Assembly (NCBI GenBank): GCA_023435805.1
Contig: JAEZMC010000253.1
Location: 1 to 21,597 of the forward strand
Reading direction: 5' to 3'
DNA length: 21,597 bases
Source of the DNA: Bacillota bacterium
GTDB taxonomy: Bacteria; Bacillota; Clostridia; Acetivibrionales; DTU013
Shown here piece after piece: positions 21,419 through 21,597 of the stretch. Made by a program: the position numbers and the translations under genes. Every line of letters begins with the position of its first letter. The first letter of the stretch is position 1. The notes under the pieces were generated by a model. The model had not been told where the DNA came from. It saw nothing but the letters and a program-made list of their open reading frames with translations, and searched no databases.

Positions 21419-21597
21419 TCATAGATATGCCCTTAACCGGATCGCCATATACTGCTTTTGCGGCAGTTCAACCCGGAACCTGCCTCTTTTTTTCCCCAAA
21501 TGGTTCATTTTCATATTCCAGGTATCAATGACGCAGACATCATACTCTGTTACGTCGTCAAGGTGGAAGTCACGGAAGGCCGGCTGCATGAAGCTAT
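21419..21597 (-). CDS. C-terminal end of a probable DUF5605-type glycoside hydrolase-like protein
   Basis: The last 59 residues of a minus-strand gene that enters from the right edge read SFMQPAFRDFHLDDVTEYD followed by VCVIDTWNMKMNHLGKKRGR and FRVELPQKQYMAIRLRAYL, ending at TGA (21421-21419). The pattern Asp-Val-Cys-Val-Ile-Asp-Thr-Trp-Asn-Met, then Gly-x-Phe-x-Val-x-Leu-Pro-x-x-Gln-Tyr-Met-Ala-Ile-Arg, resembles the C-terminal beta domain (DUF5605) of family members that also carry DUF5060 and a glycosidase-like barrel. These proteins are thought to act on plant or other polysaccharides. The identification rests on memory of the family and a short fragment. The 171 bases to the SRPBCC start hold the repeats described. 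Confidence 0.6.
   Translation of the reverse strand, partial: SFMQPAFRDFHLDDVTEYDVCVIDTWNMKMNHLGKKRGRFRVELPQKQYMAIRLRAYL

Noticed and set aside
1..21597. Mobile element, prophage or defence system
   Set aside because: No transposase, integrase, phage structural gene, toxin-antitoxin pair, nuclease or terminal repeat pair was found; gene content is ordinary chromosomal metabolism and envelope.

Overview
The window looks like chromosomal DNA from an anaerobic, low-to-moderate GC Firmicute of the Clostridia type. The evidence is a fused two-subunit 2-oxoacid:ferredoxin oxidoreductase, a group B-like monomeric [FeFe] hydrogenase, an orphan corrinoid protein with a PocR/AraC-type regulator, a YtvI-like sporulation membrane protein, a LysM-CAP secreted protein, strong AGGAGG-type ribosome binding sites, frequent TTG/GTG starts, and sigma-A promoters close to TTGACA-N17-TATAAT. 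I see no tRNA, rRNA, CRISPR array, insertion sequence, phage gene or integration site. Most features are single genes or short operons separated by clear terminators.

Left part (1-4971): a divergent carbohydrate-uptake locus. On the minus strand, a uroporphyrinogen-decarboxylase-superfamily protein of unknown reaction is followed by an RbsB-type lipoprotein and the start of an RbsC-type permease that runs off the window. On the plus strand are a PfkB/ribokinase-type kinase and a LacI-family regulator. The kinase has a perfect consensus promoter and a perfect LacI-style palindrome over its ribosome binding site. A sugar or polyol pathway is likely, but the substrate cannot be read from sequence. 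The odd member is the UroD-like protein, which lacks the HemE signature and carries a methyltransferase-like His-x-Cys motif.

Middle (4999-12463): a divergent GyrB/ParE-like topoisomerase ATPase subunit with no A-subunit gene nearby; a LysM-CAP secreted protein; a DUF4097 lipoprotein followed by the YjjP/YjjB threonine/serine exporter pair; and a corrinoid-binding protein with no adjacent methyltransferase, followed by a PocR/AraC regulator.

Right part (12521-21597): an operon korA-korB-ferritin-like protein on the minus strand; a YtvI-like membrane protein; a group B-like [FeFe] hydrogenase with its own good promoter; a convergent RidA-type deaminase; a LemA-TPM membrane pair; and an SRPBCC/AHSA1 protein. 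At the right edge is the C-terminal end of a probable DUF5605-type glycoside hydrolase-like protein. Together the oxidoreductase and hydrogenase point to ferredoxin-based fermentative metabolism. The possible links between the UroD-like protein and the corrinoid protein, and between the ferritin-like protein and the oxygen-sensitive oxidoreductase, are inference.
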